Source of the DNA: Anoplopoma fimbria
Lineage: Eukaryota > Chordata > Actinopteri > Perciformes > Anoplopomatidae
Length of the DNA stretch: 64,000 nt
Direction: 5' to 3'
Assembly: GCF_027596085.1 (NCBI RefSeq)
Contig: NC_072453.1
Span: forward strand, 4,814,448-4,878,447
The notes under the pieces: model-generated
Told to the model about the DNA's origin: nothing
What the model saw: the letters and a program-made list of their open reading frames with translations, nothing else
Database searches by the model: none
Shown: in pieces, positions 26,901 to 39,186 of the stretch
How positions within the stretch are numbered: the stretch's first letter is position 1
Layout of the letters: each line of letters opens with the position of its first letter
Program-made: the position numbers and the translations under genes

Positions 26901-26928
26901 GCCGGAGGACGCTTTGTTCGCCATGTAG
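16071..26928 (+). CDS. tom1l2: TOM1L2: VHS-GAT endosomal sorting adaptor
   Basis: Adaptor that binds ubiquitinated cargo, Tollip and clathrin on endosomes. Fifteen exons: 16071-16122, 16552-16636, 17492-17570, 17873-18022, 19187-19321, 19914-20060, 20772-20888, 21093-21226, 21420-21471, 23416-23584, 24319-24445, 24698-24773, 25643-25702, 26635-26671, 26780-26928. They total 1569 nt (522 aa plus TAG), near the roughly 507 aa I recall for human. The VHS domain is about res 10-155 ([25 protein letters not shown] at its distal side). GAT is about 217-310 ([39 protein letters not shown]). A clathrin-box-like NLIDLG lies at 326-331. The tail has [24 protein letters not shown] and [12 protein letters not shown]. 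The start [14 protein letters not shown] matches the family. The intron after exon 7 uses a GC donor. TOM1L2 fits better than the paralogue TOM1 on N-terminus and synteny. Confidence 0.97.
20896..20977 (+). repeat. (GT)n microsatellite at the 5' end of tom1l2 intron 7
   Basis: About 37 uninterrupted GT units to 20969, then GC-interrupted units. It begins 8 bases past the inferred GC donor (20889-20890), so it places many GT dinucleotides directly beside the splice site. Confidence 0.95.
23905..24060 (+). repeat. Fragment of a dispersed fish repeat (tom1l2 intron 10)
   Basis: Phrases such as TTGAACACTTAGGGAAATA, CTTACTGAGAGTTGGATA, TAATGCTAAGCTAACTCTTG and GGTATTGATCTTCCTGTCTA match a percomorph repeat family whose other fragments occur here at 43535-43735, 46455-46545 and 54985-55025. 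Old and degenerate. Confidence 0.5.
25053..25078 (+). repeat. T10-G16 homopolymer junction in tom1l2 intron 12
   Basis: Ten T followed by sixteen G. Such G runs can form G-quadruplexes and are prone to sequencing length error, so the exact length is uncertain. Confidence 0.85.
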
Positions 26929-27714
26929 ACCTTCCACCTTTTGACCTCTGATCACCCAGCCTAAGACCCGACCAGCCGAGCGGCATCACCCGAGGACAGA
27001 CTGACCTGCCACTTAAAATACATCCACTACTGTTAGGATTCAACACTTTTTCATTACACTACAGATTTGTAAATGCTCTCCTTGTAAAAAAAGGAATTAT
27101 TCATGCTCTCCGTTAATTTTTCACAAAAAAGGGAAAACCAAGTGAATGGCCGATTTCATGACATCAGACGATGGATCTCACCCACATGATGACTGGTGTC
27201 AGGGACTATGAGCCGGCCCGCTTTTTCCATGTTTATGTGTGAAGAATCTCCCTCCAACTGTTGTGAACTGCAGAGCTTCATGTTGCAGCTGCTCCTAAAA
27301 AAGAGTTTTATAAAAGAGAGTTCCGCTGTCCTTTACATTATTAGTAGGAAATCAATTCCTTACCCAAAGCATGAATTAACACCACCCTACTAGATCATTT
27401 AAGTTTTTATTATTATCAAAAGACCCAGACAGAGCTATTATGGTTTTGATTGCGGAAATTCCCATCACAGGCAGCAGCACTGCATTCCACTCAGTCCGAG
27501 TTGAATTGTAAATCTGTAAATGACAAATGTCAAGTTTATTAGTCGTGTGTATATTTAAGCTACAGAGAAAGAGATGTTGATTTAATGAAGATTTTTTTGA
27601 AAAGGCTTTATCTTCCAGCTGCTTTGACAATAGGGATGTACCTCACTGAGGTCAGCTTTTTTCACACGAAAAGGGAATTGTATACATCTGATAATCTACA
27701 AAAAAGAATTTAAA

Positions 27715-27742
27715 AGGAAGAAGAAGAAGAAGAAGAAGGAAG
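27715..27742 (+). repeat. (GAA)n tract
   Basis: Short purine-only AAG/GAA repeat within the likely tom1l2 3' UTR. Confidence 0.85.
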
Positions 27743-29037
27743 ATGGGTTTTGTAATTGGCATAATTGCGCACAACGCCAACTAATGTGTCCTTTTACCCT
27801 CCTCTAAATCACATGTAGATTTCTCTTTGACAGACGTAACCACAGTTGTGTTTCATTGAGATTATTTTGCTGAGATGTTATTCACCTAATCCTGCTGTCT
27901 CAGATTCAAAGCAGATGCTTTGAATCATGAATTTACATGGGTTGAGTTTAAAGGGAGTGGTCTTGTTATTTGGAACAGAATCCCAGTCAGAGTTGGTCTA
28001 ACTGGTAACTGAAGAGACACACATGCTGTTATTGGTGAGTTTTTACTCATTGCCTGTAGGTTTTAACTCCTTTTCTTTCTTTTTTTTAGTAGATTGTGTT
28101 CTGTATGATTTTGGACCAAAATTGTGCTTTCTTCTGGATGTGGAAGGAAATTTCTTGGATAATTGGATTGTCGGTATATAATCAGGTCCTGTCTTTGACT
28201 CAGAATTCACAACTTAATATCTAGAAATGCAATATCACACTACAAAAGCTGTTTGCGCATTACATTTGTGTGTTTTCTCCTTCATATCTTTATGCTGACA
28301 TCTTAAAAGGCTTGACCTTTCAACATGACATTTGTTTTCAGAAATGAGCTGGCTGCAGACATAGTGCTACAAATGAGACGTTTTACTCTTTTGACAATAA
28401 TACATGCAACATGTTACGCAATCACGACAAGCTTAAAACAAGTGTGCACTTTGACAGCCGCATTACCTTTCAACCTGTACTGTAAATCATTTAACACTTA
28501 ACCAGATGTAATTGATGAGAGCTGTTTGGAAATATTTGAGCTGGAGTGTAGAAATAATTTATTCAGAACTATTTTTTTTTCTTCTTCAGATCAGTATTTT
28601 AAATAATTTTATTGTGCAGAAGAAAAATGGGAAATGTTAATAGACAGAATGAGGAATTGTCATAATGGTGTGCGTTTTAGTATTTTTGTTAATAGAGTTA
28701 AGATTTTCCTTTTTATACATTGCTGCTGGCTAATGTATTTTATGTTTCATGATTATATTGGTTATGTGGATATTGTTCTTGGTTTAATCTGTCCATACAG
28801 TAAAAATACTGACATATAATTAAGGGCAGTCCATCACTGATTAATATTCATAGCTGCAAGATAATGACACCAGATCTCCCATTTATCACATGAAGGATAC
28901 ATATTTGAATAGATTCACTCTGACGTAGTAGCACATGAATAAACAGAAGAAATCAACTTGGTCACTTTCAACAAAGCATCAACATTGCACATTTTGAAAG
29001 GGAAACCTTTCCTTCTGTTTCCTTGTTTTGGTGTTTT

Positions 29038-29041
<4 letters not shown>

Positions 29042-29069
<28 letters not shown>
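29042..29069 (+). repeat. (GT)n microsatellite
   Basis: Fourteen GT units within the likely tom1l2 3' UTR. Confidence 0.9.
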
Positions 29070-29410
29070 CAGCTGTTCTGTAACGCAGAAACGTTTTATC
29101 TCAGTTGATTAAAAAAAAAAAATAGAAGCCTAAAAATGTGTGTTTTAAAGAATACATGTTACTATCCTGTTTGATACCGTCCAGGATCAACCTGGTTTAT
29201 ATCAGTGTGAGCTCTGTCAGTGGTTTGTAACTGAATCGCAGCATAGCCAAGTCATCTCTGTTCTGCAGAGGAACAATTAGTTTCTTTGTTTGTCGCTGGA
29301 TGATATAAATAGAGATGCTGATAAAGGAGGCCGTGCTGTGTGACTGCTTCTTTCCTGAGTTGCCTCATCTCCCCTTTCTCTTTGTGTTGTTTGACTTATG
29401 CATGACATAT

Positions 29411-29416
29411 AATAAA
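29411..29416 (+). terminator. Candidate tom1l2 polyadenylation signal
   Basis: AATAAA followed within about 25-40 bases by T/GT-rich sequence. It is one of two canonical signals (the other at 28938-28943) downstream of tom1l2. Confidence 0.45.
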
Positions 29417-29430
29417 ACATTAGCACTGTT

Positions 29431-31309
29431 TCCGCATCCTAGCTGTTTGTCTTTATTTTTGCGGGGCTGTTTTTCCTGCAGAATGTAACAGTTATTTGCT
29501 GCACCACAATGTGCTGCCACCACTCCAGTCCTCTCCTTGGCATACCATCCTTCGCCTGGCTCCTTCAGATGGTAATAGCTGAAGCTGACCTGCAGTAAAC
29601 CCTCCCTGGAGGCCCATGGGCCCCACACCAGGGGCTTCCCCATTGGTTGTCTGGGATCACCTCATCCCACAGCATGGCCCCACACATTCAGCCTCGGCCA
29701 CTGGAGCGTTTTCCCGGTCAAAAGAAAAAGAGGGGTGTGTCTGTGGGACAGTAGACTGGAATACACCAGTGCACAGGAGTCCTGTTTTACTCAACGTGCT
29801 GATTTTAAATGAGACTTCATAATCTCTTAAAAAGTCATATTGCACAAAAGAGCTTGTGGATTTCTCTTCAAGAGGTAAATGGATGCTTTTATGTTTTCAA
29901 GTTAATCACTGAAAGAAACATTTAATTTTAATGTTTCTTTTTAGAAATGTGTTCAGTTTTTTTAGGATGCATTTTAGCCCTGGATATAAATCTGGTAGTA
30001 ATTTGAAGACTCAATCCTGTTTTACTGGTGGTTAATGGCACCATGTGCTGCTTGTTGGTGTAAAATGTTGTACTGTTTACTGTGTGTGTAAAAACATGCG
30101 CTACCACAAATGCTGTAAAAAAGTATGTGTTGATATTGAGGCAGTAATATGGACAAAAATCTAACCTCAACACTGTGCTGAATTTAGACACATTGCTCGT
30201 ATCTTGGCAAGCATCACATTAACTCTAACATCATTACGTCTGTTGCAGAAGCCTGAGCGTGTGGAGCTGTTGGACTCTCAGGAATCTGTGCACCAAAGAG
30301 TAGAAATATAGAGGATCAGCTTTTACTACTCCTGAGATTGATACCTCCACCGTGGTGTTTGTGATTCCCCTCTCCACAAGCAGCTAGATAGCACACCCTG
30401 GTGATTGGACTACAGAGCCTGAACACACACTTGTGATTGTTTTAATTGAGTGGAAAAGGAACATCCTTCCACTCTAACCATCAATAGAACCGACAATAGG
30501 CAGCATGAAACAACTTGCAATAAAGAGCAGGAATCACCACAAAAACCTCTGGATCAACCATCAACCAAATGTTCAGAGTGAGAGTGGAAATGCTGGCCAG
30601 AGCTGTGGTGCATTGTAGTTGCATTGCATGCTATGCTGACAGTGCAATGGATCTGCTTTGCAACACAGAACTCGGTCATATAACAACTGAATCATGAACA
30701 CCATCAAGCATAATCAAAGCATAGTCCATTATTGTATAACTAACATTTGTCACTTGACATAAGAGGTAATCAAAATTGTAAATGCTATTGTTATTTATAG
30801 GGGAATACAAAAAGTATACATATTATGTAAGTGTGTAATTAATTCTTACTGCTTTTAGATTACTACATATATTTCTCTATTTACTGTATCGAATGTTGGT
30901 ATAAGCATTGTGTCAATATCATTTTGGGGGGCATTTTATGGCTTTTATTAGACAGTTTATAGTGGAGAGATGGGGAATGACATCCAACAAAGGTCCTCGA
31001 CCAGATGATGCATTTTAGTTTGTGCCTAAACCCAGGGGCCACCAGGGCTCACCAGGTATCATTTTTTATATTTTAAAGAAATACGGACAATCAGAAACTG
31101 TTTATATTTTCCCCGAAACTTCTCACTTTTTTTTTTAAGTGGTCAACAGGAGTGATTTTTCCCAAGTGCCTGTAATCATTATACAGTACATCAAATGAGA
31201 TAATATATCTACTGTAAGGGAATTCAGTGAGTCTATATTCTGCTTTTACTAAGCCATGCCTACTGTATATCAGGTAAATATTATCAGTATGAGCCACAAA
31301 GTAAGGTTT
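29431..31309. other. Intergenic, with an old repeat fragment
   Basis: No supported gene. At about 30920-31060 the phrases GGGGGGCATTTTATGGCTTTTATTAG, GAGAGATGGGGAATGACATCCAACAAAGG and AAACCCAGGGGCCACC resemble a dispersed fish repeat that normally ends in a tRNA-like head. A possible isolated splice-acceptor/ORF near 30249-30311 is discussed under findings. Confidence 0.45.
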
Positions 31310-32250
31310 TTTTACATAATATACTAAGACTTTTTTAGACTATTTCCGACAAACTATACTGAGACTTTTTTTGACATACTATACTATGACCTTTTTTTTT
31401 TACACACTACACTATGACTTCTTTTTGACTTTTTCAACATGATAAACTATGACTTTCTTTTTACTTTTTTTCAACACATTATACTATGACTTTTTTGACA
31501 TACTAAACTACGACTTTCATTGATATAGCAAACTATGACCTTTTTTGTCACACTATACTATGACTCTCTTTTTACTTTTTTGGACAAACTATACTTTGAG
31601 CTTTTTCAACATACTAAACTTTGACTTTTTTGTCATACTATACTATGATTTTTTCCAAATACTATACTATGATTTTTTTTCGAGTTTTTACGACATACTG
31701 AACTATGATAATATACTGTACATTTCTTTTGAGTTTTTACGACATGCTATACTATGACCTTTTTCGACATAATATACTATGACTTTTTCAACTTTTTTGA
31801 CATACTTTACTAAGTATTTTTTCGAAGTTTAATGCTATGACTTGTTTAGACTATTTTGGACACCCATGACTATTTTTTTACTTTCTTTGACATACAATAC
31901 TATGAATTTTTTGGACAAACTATACTTTGAAATGTATCACTTTTTTTATGCTATTTTTTGTTGTAAAATACCAGTCCCTTTTTTTGACATATAAAACTAT
32001 GACATTCATGACCTTCTTCAACATTGTATACTGTGAATTTTATCCTGACCTGTCTCGATATTTACTCTACTATTTTTTGGTTTTGGTATGGTACGTTTTT
32101 GACCTACTAGATTTTGACTTATTTCAATACTATACTAAGACTTTTTCGAGCTACTATACTAAAACTATTTTTATGACATTTTTTAAAATACTATACTATG
32201 TCTTTTTTTCATGACTTTTATGGACATACTACATTATGATTTGGTTTACA
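31310..32250 (+). repeat. Irregular minisatellite-like array, core ACATACTATACTATGACTTT
   Basis: About 0.94 kb built from diverged copies of a T-rich unit with core ACATACTATACTATGACTTT. The CTATGA core occurs at least 14 times with irregular spacing of about 25-60 bases. The plus strand is strongly T-rich and A is confined mostly to the TAC/TAT cores. It has no coding sense; open frames inside it, such as 31545-31757 and 31927-32214, only translate the repeat. Confidence 0.85.
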
Positions 32251-33950
32251 ATGGCTTTTTTTTATGAGTACTATAACATTACATAGCTGCTGCTCTTTTG
32301 TCAAGATGTTGGGCTGAAAAAAACATACATTCAGGATGAAATTCAATAGATAAGATGTTTGTCTAGCAATCAGCAATTTAAACAAAGTTAGAATAGAAAA
32401 GCTATGAGTAAGAAAAAGTAACTAACTTATTAACCAAAATCCTCCAGCTGCTATGCAAATTCATGCTGTGTAATATTCCATAGGTATTCAGTGCCCTGTC
32501 CTAGAACTGCTATGTGAAACTTGTTTTTGTAGATTTCAGCACACTTGGAATGCACTACAGAATAATTGATGTTACGCTTTTGTTATGTTTATGTACTTAG
32601 GTGGGTCACACGGATAACGTTACTGATAGTGAAAAGATGCAGCTCAGGGCTGGGCAGAGTGGCCTAAAATTTATATCACACTATTATTGGATTTTTCCTT
32701 AAATGTCAATATTAATGCTTCTGAACGGGGTACAACGCTGATACGGCAAGTACATGGCTTAATTAACCATAAATCAATGTTAACCATCAAAAATTCTAAA
32801 AGTTATGATTTTACTTTCTTATTGGCATCTATGGTGGTTATTTGCAGAAATGACACAATTCAAATGAATAGGAACTATATGATTGTTTTTTTATTCGAAT
32901 ACTTGCTTTGTTTAAAATAAATCTTTGCAGAAATACTTTTAGTTATGTGTTCTAAGTTGCTTAGAGTTAGTGTAAGGAAGTTAAACAAGTTATAATTCCT
33001 TCTTTAATATCTATGTTATATTACTGTGAAAATATCTTCTTTAAACAACTGTATTCATTCAAGTTTCTCGCCAAGAATTACATCTTACAAAAGTTAGGTT
33101 GGTAAGGGATGGAAATGCTTGTGTGTTTACCACAGATATTACTGCCATCAGATTGCATTTTCATTTTGATTTGAACACCAAAAGAACGTGGTGACATTCA
33201 AATGTAAATGCAAAATACATTATTGCTTTTGAATATTGTCCACTGAAAAGCAATGCTGAAAATAAAGCATCAATCCCTATTTAATTTAAAAAAAGATAGA
33301 AAATTGCATTTAATTTTTTTTGCATTTAAATGATATGAATGGAAAATTAGGTTGCGTTGTTTGTATGACATTGTATTTAAATTTTAAAGTTTGAATCGAC
33401 ATTAATATTGCCACTGTACAGCAGGGAACGAGTTTGGAAATGAAATGTCAAACAGCTTTTCCATTTTCATATAAAATATGGTCATAGAGCACTCATACTA
33501 ATGAAAATTGGATTTTTGCAATTAAATTGTTTGTCAAGTAACACATACTGTACATATGAGAAATATTGTGTGCTATTGTGGAATTGCATTTAATTTCAAG
33601 TTTACTCTTTCATTTTAATAAAGTCCCCTATGGGCTTCCATATAAATCAAACAGTGTGTCAAAGGATCTAATCATGACCCTCTAGCACAAGGACCTTTCC
33701 TGAAACTTTACCACAGGTGGAGTGTTTATTAAATGAGAAATGACAAATTTAAACAGATATCTGGCAGATTTCTGAGATATATTTTCATTTGAATGTCAAG
33801 CCCTTTCTTTTAATAAATTTACTATTTTCCCTTTTCTTTCTGGAAAAGCACTTCTGGTATTCCTTGCAGGGACATCAACCTAACAGGGAAAATGTAAACT
33901 CGTCCCCGACTGCCATTGATTGACATGCCATGTTGATGTTGTCATTACCA

Positions 33951-34005
<55 letters not shown>

Positions 34006-36554
34006 CTTAAAGCCATTTTCAAATAATAGCACGTTCCTGCCTTAAAGTGCATACTGGATAACCTGCAGATGTGTGTATGTCAAAGGCCTCCAGCTATTTC
34101 ACTATGGTTCTTCATTAGCCGGTAGCTCATACTGTCTTTCCAGTGTAGATCATCCATACTCCTCCAACCACATGGGAGAAAACACAAATAAAACAAAACA
34201 CTAATATTTATCTTCATCCCCATAATCCTATCCACAGCCTCGGTGCAATCTGATCGCTAAACAAGCACTCAAGATTAAATGACCTAATTGTGTTTATGAT
34301 TTACTTTATATTAACGTTGCAGATCAATGGTTTCCCAATTTATTTTACCTGCCATTCTGCTGTTTCTCACCCTGAGCTGCTCACTTTACCTGGCAGCATA
34401 ATGAAGTCTCAAACAAAATAAATTCCCACTCTCCTATAAATGAGAAAAAGTATTGCACATAATTATGAATAAAACGTTAGAAGCATTAACTAGGAATGAA
34501 ACCAAACAGATGAATTTAAAAGAGTTATTTAATAGAGGCCATTCATTGGGACAATGTGCCAGTAGCTACAGTTTCATTTATTCACCGACAACATAATATG
34601 TGCATTGACTTTTCGGGCCTGACTGCTGCCTTGCTTTCTCTTTAGCTGCCTCAAAAGACCCCCATAGCCTCGGAGCACTTTATGCTAAGTTAATTTACCC
34701 AAATATATCCGTGGCATCATGGCAGCAGTAGCCCCCACTATTTAACATCACAACTTTGTTAATGGAAACTTGCTGATCCATAAACATTTGTGCAGCCGCA
34801 GACGTTTGCTGGGGGGCAGTTCACATATGAATGTTAAAAACCAATAGATCGATGAGGGGCATTTGCAAAGGAGGCATAAGGTGTGTTTAATTATAATTGC
34901 GTCAGGAGGTTTGTGTGTGTTTGTTGGGGGAGGTGTTGCTGTTAAGGCTTAGGCAGGGGCCTCTGTATTTAAATAGGGTCACATCTCGGTCTCACCTTGC
35001 AAGTGTTATTCTATATTAAATGCCACTCATGTTAAGTGCGTTGAAACCCTCCTCTGATGTAGTCAAGACATAATATAAAGGTTAAATTGAAAAATGTCCC
35101 TTCAACGGCACAGGAACACGCTATGATTGATCTACCTTGTACAGGCAAGGAAATGTTAGCCAGACCTCTGTTTCGTTAGGCCTCTTTTAAGTGTGTGTGA
35201 ATACAATGTGTTATAATAATGAGTGACTGGATTTGAATTTAAGTGTCAGTCAATCAGGATTTCGAAAGGTCAATGAAAAAATTAGCAAAATGTTTGCAAA
35301 AGGTGGGTCTGAAACAACCGCTCAGTCAGAATAGGACTTGCATTTCCTTTTCTTTTTTTTTACACCAGACATGTCATACTAGCACAAGCAGAGGTGTAAC
35401 TGATATTAAAATGAACATGGCTATGTTCTGTCCAAATCTCCCAGTATCTCATGACAGTGTCAGCTTGGCCCAATTCCATAGTACATACTTATTCTAAGCA
35501 TGTTTTTGTACATAGTGTGTTTGAAATGGAAAAGTGACAAAATGGAATATAATCAAACTAGACTGTATACGTATTAAATAAGATTTTTGATCATGCGGTT
35601 GAGGCTACTGGCGACAATGCAATGCACAACGGAATTAGAGGAGTTACTCAGCTGCATAAAAAAAGTGTGAGTGGTGTTTGTATTGCAAAAAAAGAACATT
35701 GACTGTGTGTTGCATTTCCATGCTAATGTATTATATATTAACTATTTACTAATTATTATTCTAAAGGTTTTTTGTATTAAAAAAATAAGGAAATGTTGCA
35801 ATAGATGTCGTGCAAAGGCAGTCTAACTGCAACTTTAGAATGACACTGTCAGTTAAACTTAACTTAAAGACGTCAAAATATTCCACCAAAATTCAATTGC
35901 CTTTTTTCTGTTTCCTGAGGAATTCCTGGTATGGTATCACCACCATCCACAGTTAGATTTTCCTTTGTGTTTTGGGAGGGTACAGTACATCAACATCAAC
36001 AGTCCAATCAATATTCAAGCCTGCGTCCTGACTGTTTTGAATTTCCTAAATGTCATCACTTTTCCAACATGATCTAGTATCTAGTATGAAAATTGAACTT
36101 GTGTCTTTGTCTTTAGTATATTAAATGCTTAAACTGTATACTTTGACCATTAGTATGTAGTTTATACAGTACTATATGGAATTTTTATGTTTTTCGTATT
36201 TGCGATATGCCAACAGTGAGTCAGCACGCACATGACCCTGAAACTGAAGCAGCTAAATGGAATTCAGCCTTCATTTATAGTGGTATTTACATCTGTTCCT
36301 TTCCTACTGTGACATGTCAAAAGGTATTGTGTTCCTTCAACATAGTGTTCGTCTGCTGGAGAAGGAAAGTGGAGGATGTGAATTCACGAGCATGGTTTAT
36401 GACCTCAGAAGTGGTTTTTTTAGCCAATCACGGTTCAATATATCATTATATATCTGCATGTATAGGTTCTGGAGTTTACAATGAGGGAGAAGGAACAAAT
36501 TTCATTTTAGAATTTAATTACATTTTTTACAAAGGGAATTAATATGTCTTTTGT
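32251..36554. other. AT-rich intergenic region
   Basis: No gene was recognised on either strand. It includes a CA microsatellite at 33951-34007 and a stretch at about 34200-35010 of higher complexity that might be conserved non-coding DNA. Open frames such as 35243-35497 and 36207-36542 look like chance. Confidence 0.5.
33951..34007 (+). repeat. (CA)n microsatellite
   Basis: About 23 CA units followed by a GC-interrupted tail, in intergenic DNA. Confidence 0.93.
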
Positions 36555-36560
36555 TTTATT
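36555..36560 (-). terminator. Candidate foxl3 polyadenylation signal
   Basis: Minus-strand AATAAA (TTTATT on plus) 650 bases past the foxl3 stop. A plus-strand AATAAA at 36628-36633 has no gene assigned to it. Confidence 0.4.
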
Positions 36561-37209
36561 TTTATGAGACAAAAAGAGTATTTGAATATCCACTTTGTAT
36601 AAAACGTGTCTGGAGGGGATGTTTGAAAATAAAAGTATTTTACTGCTGAACTCATTTGTTGTCACATTCACTCAAAAAAAATGACAAAATGTGCCAATAA
36701 TGATTAATAAAATTGAGTAATTACATAAATCATATTTAGCTCTAACAGGCATCATTGTCTGGCCAAAGAATAACAAATCAAACCATAAGATTCTTAATTA
36801 ACTCAACTTCTGATCAGAAGATAATCCAGTGGAGTTTGTTGTGTTTTACATGTCATATTTGTGCTAATGGCTCCTGTGTACATACATATAGAGAATACTG
36901 TAAATCTAGTCTATGTCAGCACTAGACACCGTATGTACAGTATAATGACAAAATGAATGCTGTACTGTATTGTTCACATTTTATCTTTTTGATTAATTCT
37001 TAGTCACCATGATTTTAAGTGACTTTTTTCCATTTAAAATCCATCCCATGAGTCTGTACCTATATACTTTGCTCTTCATTTACACTTTCAAGTCAGTAAA
37101 ATCCCTTCTGTGGCGTTCCTTCTCTGACTTTGGATGTCCTTACAGTACTTCCCAGTTTTGGATACAGACATAAAGAAATAATAAGTTCAGTCTCTGCTTT
37201 CCTCATGTC

Positions 37210-39101
37210 TTACAGAGTCCAGAAGTGCAGGTTCAGATGTTGGGGCTCCAGGACATGTATTGGAGGCCCTGTGGGCCCTATGTGAACGGGGCCGTGGGAG
37301 GATCTGACCCCAGACAGGGGTGGATCCGGAGTGGATAGGATGTAGTCAATGCTAAACTTGATCTCTGACTCTGGTTTCCCATGCTGTGTGGGGTTTGGGA
37401 TGAGGTGGTTTGGCTGGGGGCCTGACCTCGGCCTCTCAGGGTTCAAAGCGCAGACGGTGGAGTCGGGTTCTGGCCGCCGAGCTGCGGGTAGGTGCTGATT
37501 GCTGTGGCTTTCCAAAGGGTGGAAAGGGGTTTCTCTGGAATCACGGAAGCCGATTTTCATGTTCCTCCTGCGCCGGCGACGCCGAAAGTTGCCGTTTTCA
37601 AACAGGTCGAGCATCGATTCACAGCCGGTGGCAAAAGTCCAGTAGTTGCCCTTTCCCTTCTCATTGCCCTCTGTACGAGGAACCTGCAGGAAATATGAAT
37701 TGAAAAATAAAAGAAAATATTGTGTAAAAGACATCATTTCCCAGTTTCCCCTGCAGACAGTGCAGTGTGTTTTCCCTCACCTTGATGAAGCAGCTGTTGA
37801 GAGACAGGTTGTGTCTGATGGAGTTCTGCCAGGCTCTCTGGTTGGAGCGGTAGTACGGAAATCTCTTCATGATGAATTCGTAGATGCCCGACAGAGTGAC
37901 CCGCTGCTCGGGGCTCTGCTGGATGGCCATGGCTATCAGAGCTATGTAGCTGACACACAGACACACACTCTAATCAAACAACAGACTGTGTTAAGTTGAC
38001 AAAAGATAGACACATGATAAAGGCTCTTGATAATTGAATTTTGTTGACTTTTGTGTGTTAAAATTGTGATAATGACCAATTCTACTAACTGTTTTCCTTG
38101 AGTATTTATTCCTAATATCTGATGTTATTAAAGCCCAATATATGGAAAAATAATGAAGCGGTAACCCTTCTATTTACCACAAACTCGTCCTAACAATTTG
38201 ATGAAGGAGACAAAATCTAGAAATAAACAATTTTCACTGTTATTATAGCAAATAAAATGCATCTTGTTTGAGTTATATGTTGTATGGGGGCTTCAAGAAA
38301 ATATATATATTCTTTTGTTTAAAAAAGAAATATCCGAAATGTGCAGTTTAATATCTCAAAACCAATAACAGAAATCTGAATGGACTTATTTGGGTTTTGT
38401 TGGTGGTTGTGCTACACTTACAGTGCGGTCAACACCAATCACAAATATAAAGATAAAGATAAAAATAAATAAAATACATTGTATTTAATGTTTTACAGCT
38501 GGGGTCTCTGAGTAACGCTTCATTTATTATAAAATGTAATAAGTTCAACACTGCTTCTATGAGCAATTCTTAGTAATTCTCATAAACTAATAAAACAATG
38601 TTAATTATGTTTTTGAGCTATTAAAGAAACCAAACTGAATATTATGGTTAATTTAGTGAGGATGGAATGGGAGGTTTTGAATTGTATCTTTAATTTAATT
38701 TAAGAGAGTTCTAACAGATGCATGCAGCAGCCACAATAAATTAGACTGCTGTTTGAAAAACATCTTTTATTAACATTTATATTATATTAAACTCTGGCAA
38801 AAGTCTATGAAAAATCATGAAACTAAATAAATAAAAAAATTAAAAATGGATATTAAAAGAACCACTGAAAGCAAAGGAAAAAACACAGTATATCTAACTA
38901 TGCCTCTTAAAGCAAGATATATTTCTGATTAGTTATATGTTTTAAGACCTACTGTATTATACAGAATATAGGCCTACATTTTGTGTACAGATAAACGGAA
39001 CTAGGTTGCACTAAAAAATCGTTTTGTTTTGTCCAGACTGTCAAAAGTATGATATGCTCACAATATCAATAAATTATATGAAATGTACTATATTAAATGT
39101 A

Positions 39102-39144
<43 letters not shown>

Positions 39145-39149
39145 ATCTA

Positions 39150-39186
<37 letters not shown>

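Larger units (their letters stand above)
26929..29430 (+). other. tom1l2 3' UTR (probable)
   Basis: No other gene is seen directly downstream of the tom1l2 stop. Candidate poly(A) signals are AATAAA at 28938-28943 and, stronger by context, 29411-29416, implying a UTR of about 2.0-2.5 kb. It includes a GAA repeat at 27715-27742 and (GT)14 at 29042-29069. The long UTR is inferred without transcript data. Confidence 0.5.

Noticed and set aside
31545..32214. Phe/Tyr-rich open frames
   Set aside because: They translate the T-rich array and change frame with each unit.
35930..36190. Repeated AGTATGTAG/ATACTATATGG-like strings that might be a further transposon
   Set aside because: Too short and irregular to define ends or a family.
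37410..37999. Plus-strand frames opposite foxl3
   Set aside because: Shadows of the foxl3 exons 2 and 3 on the minus strand.
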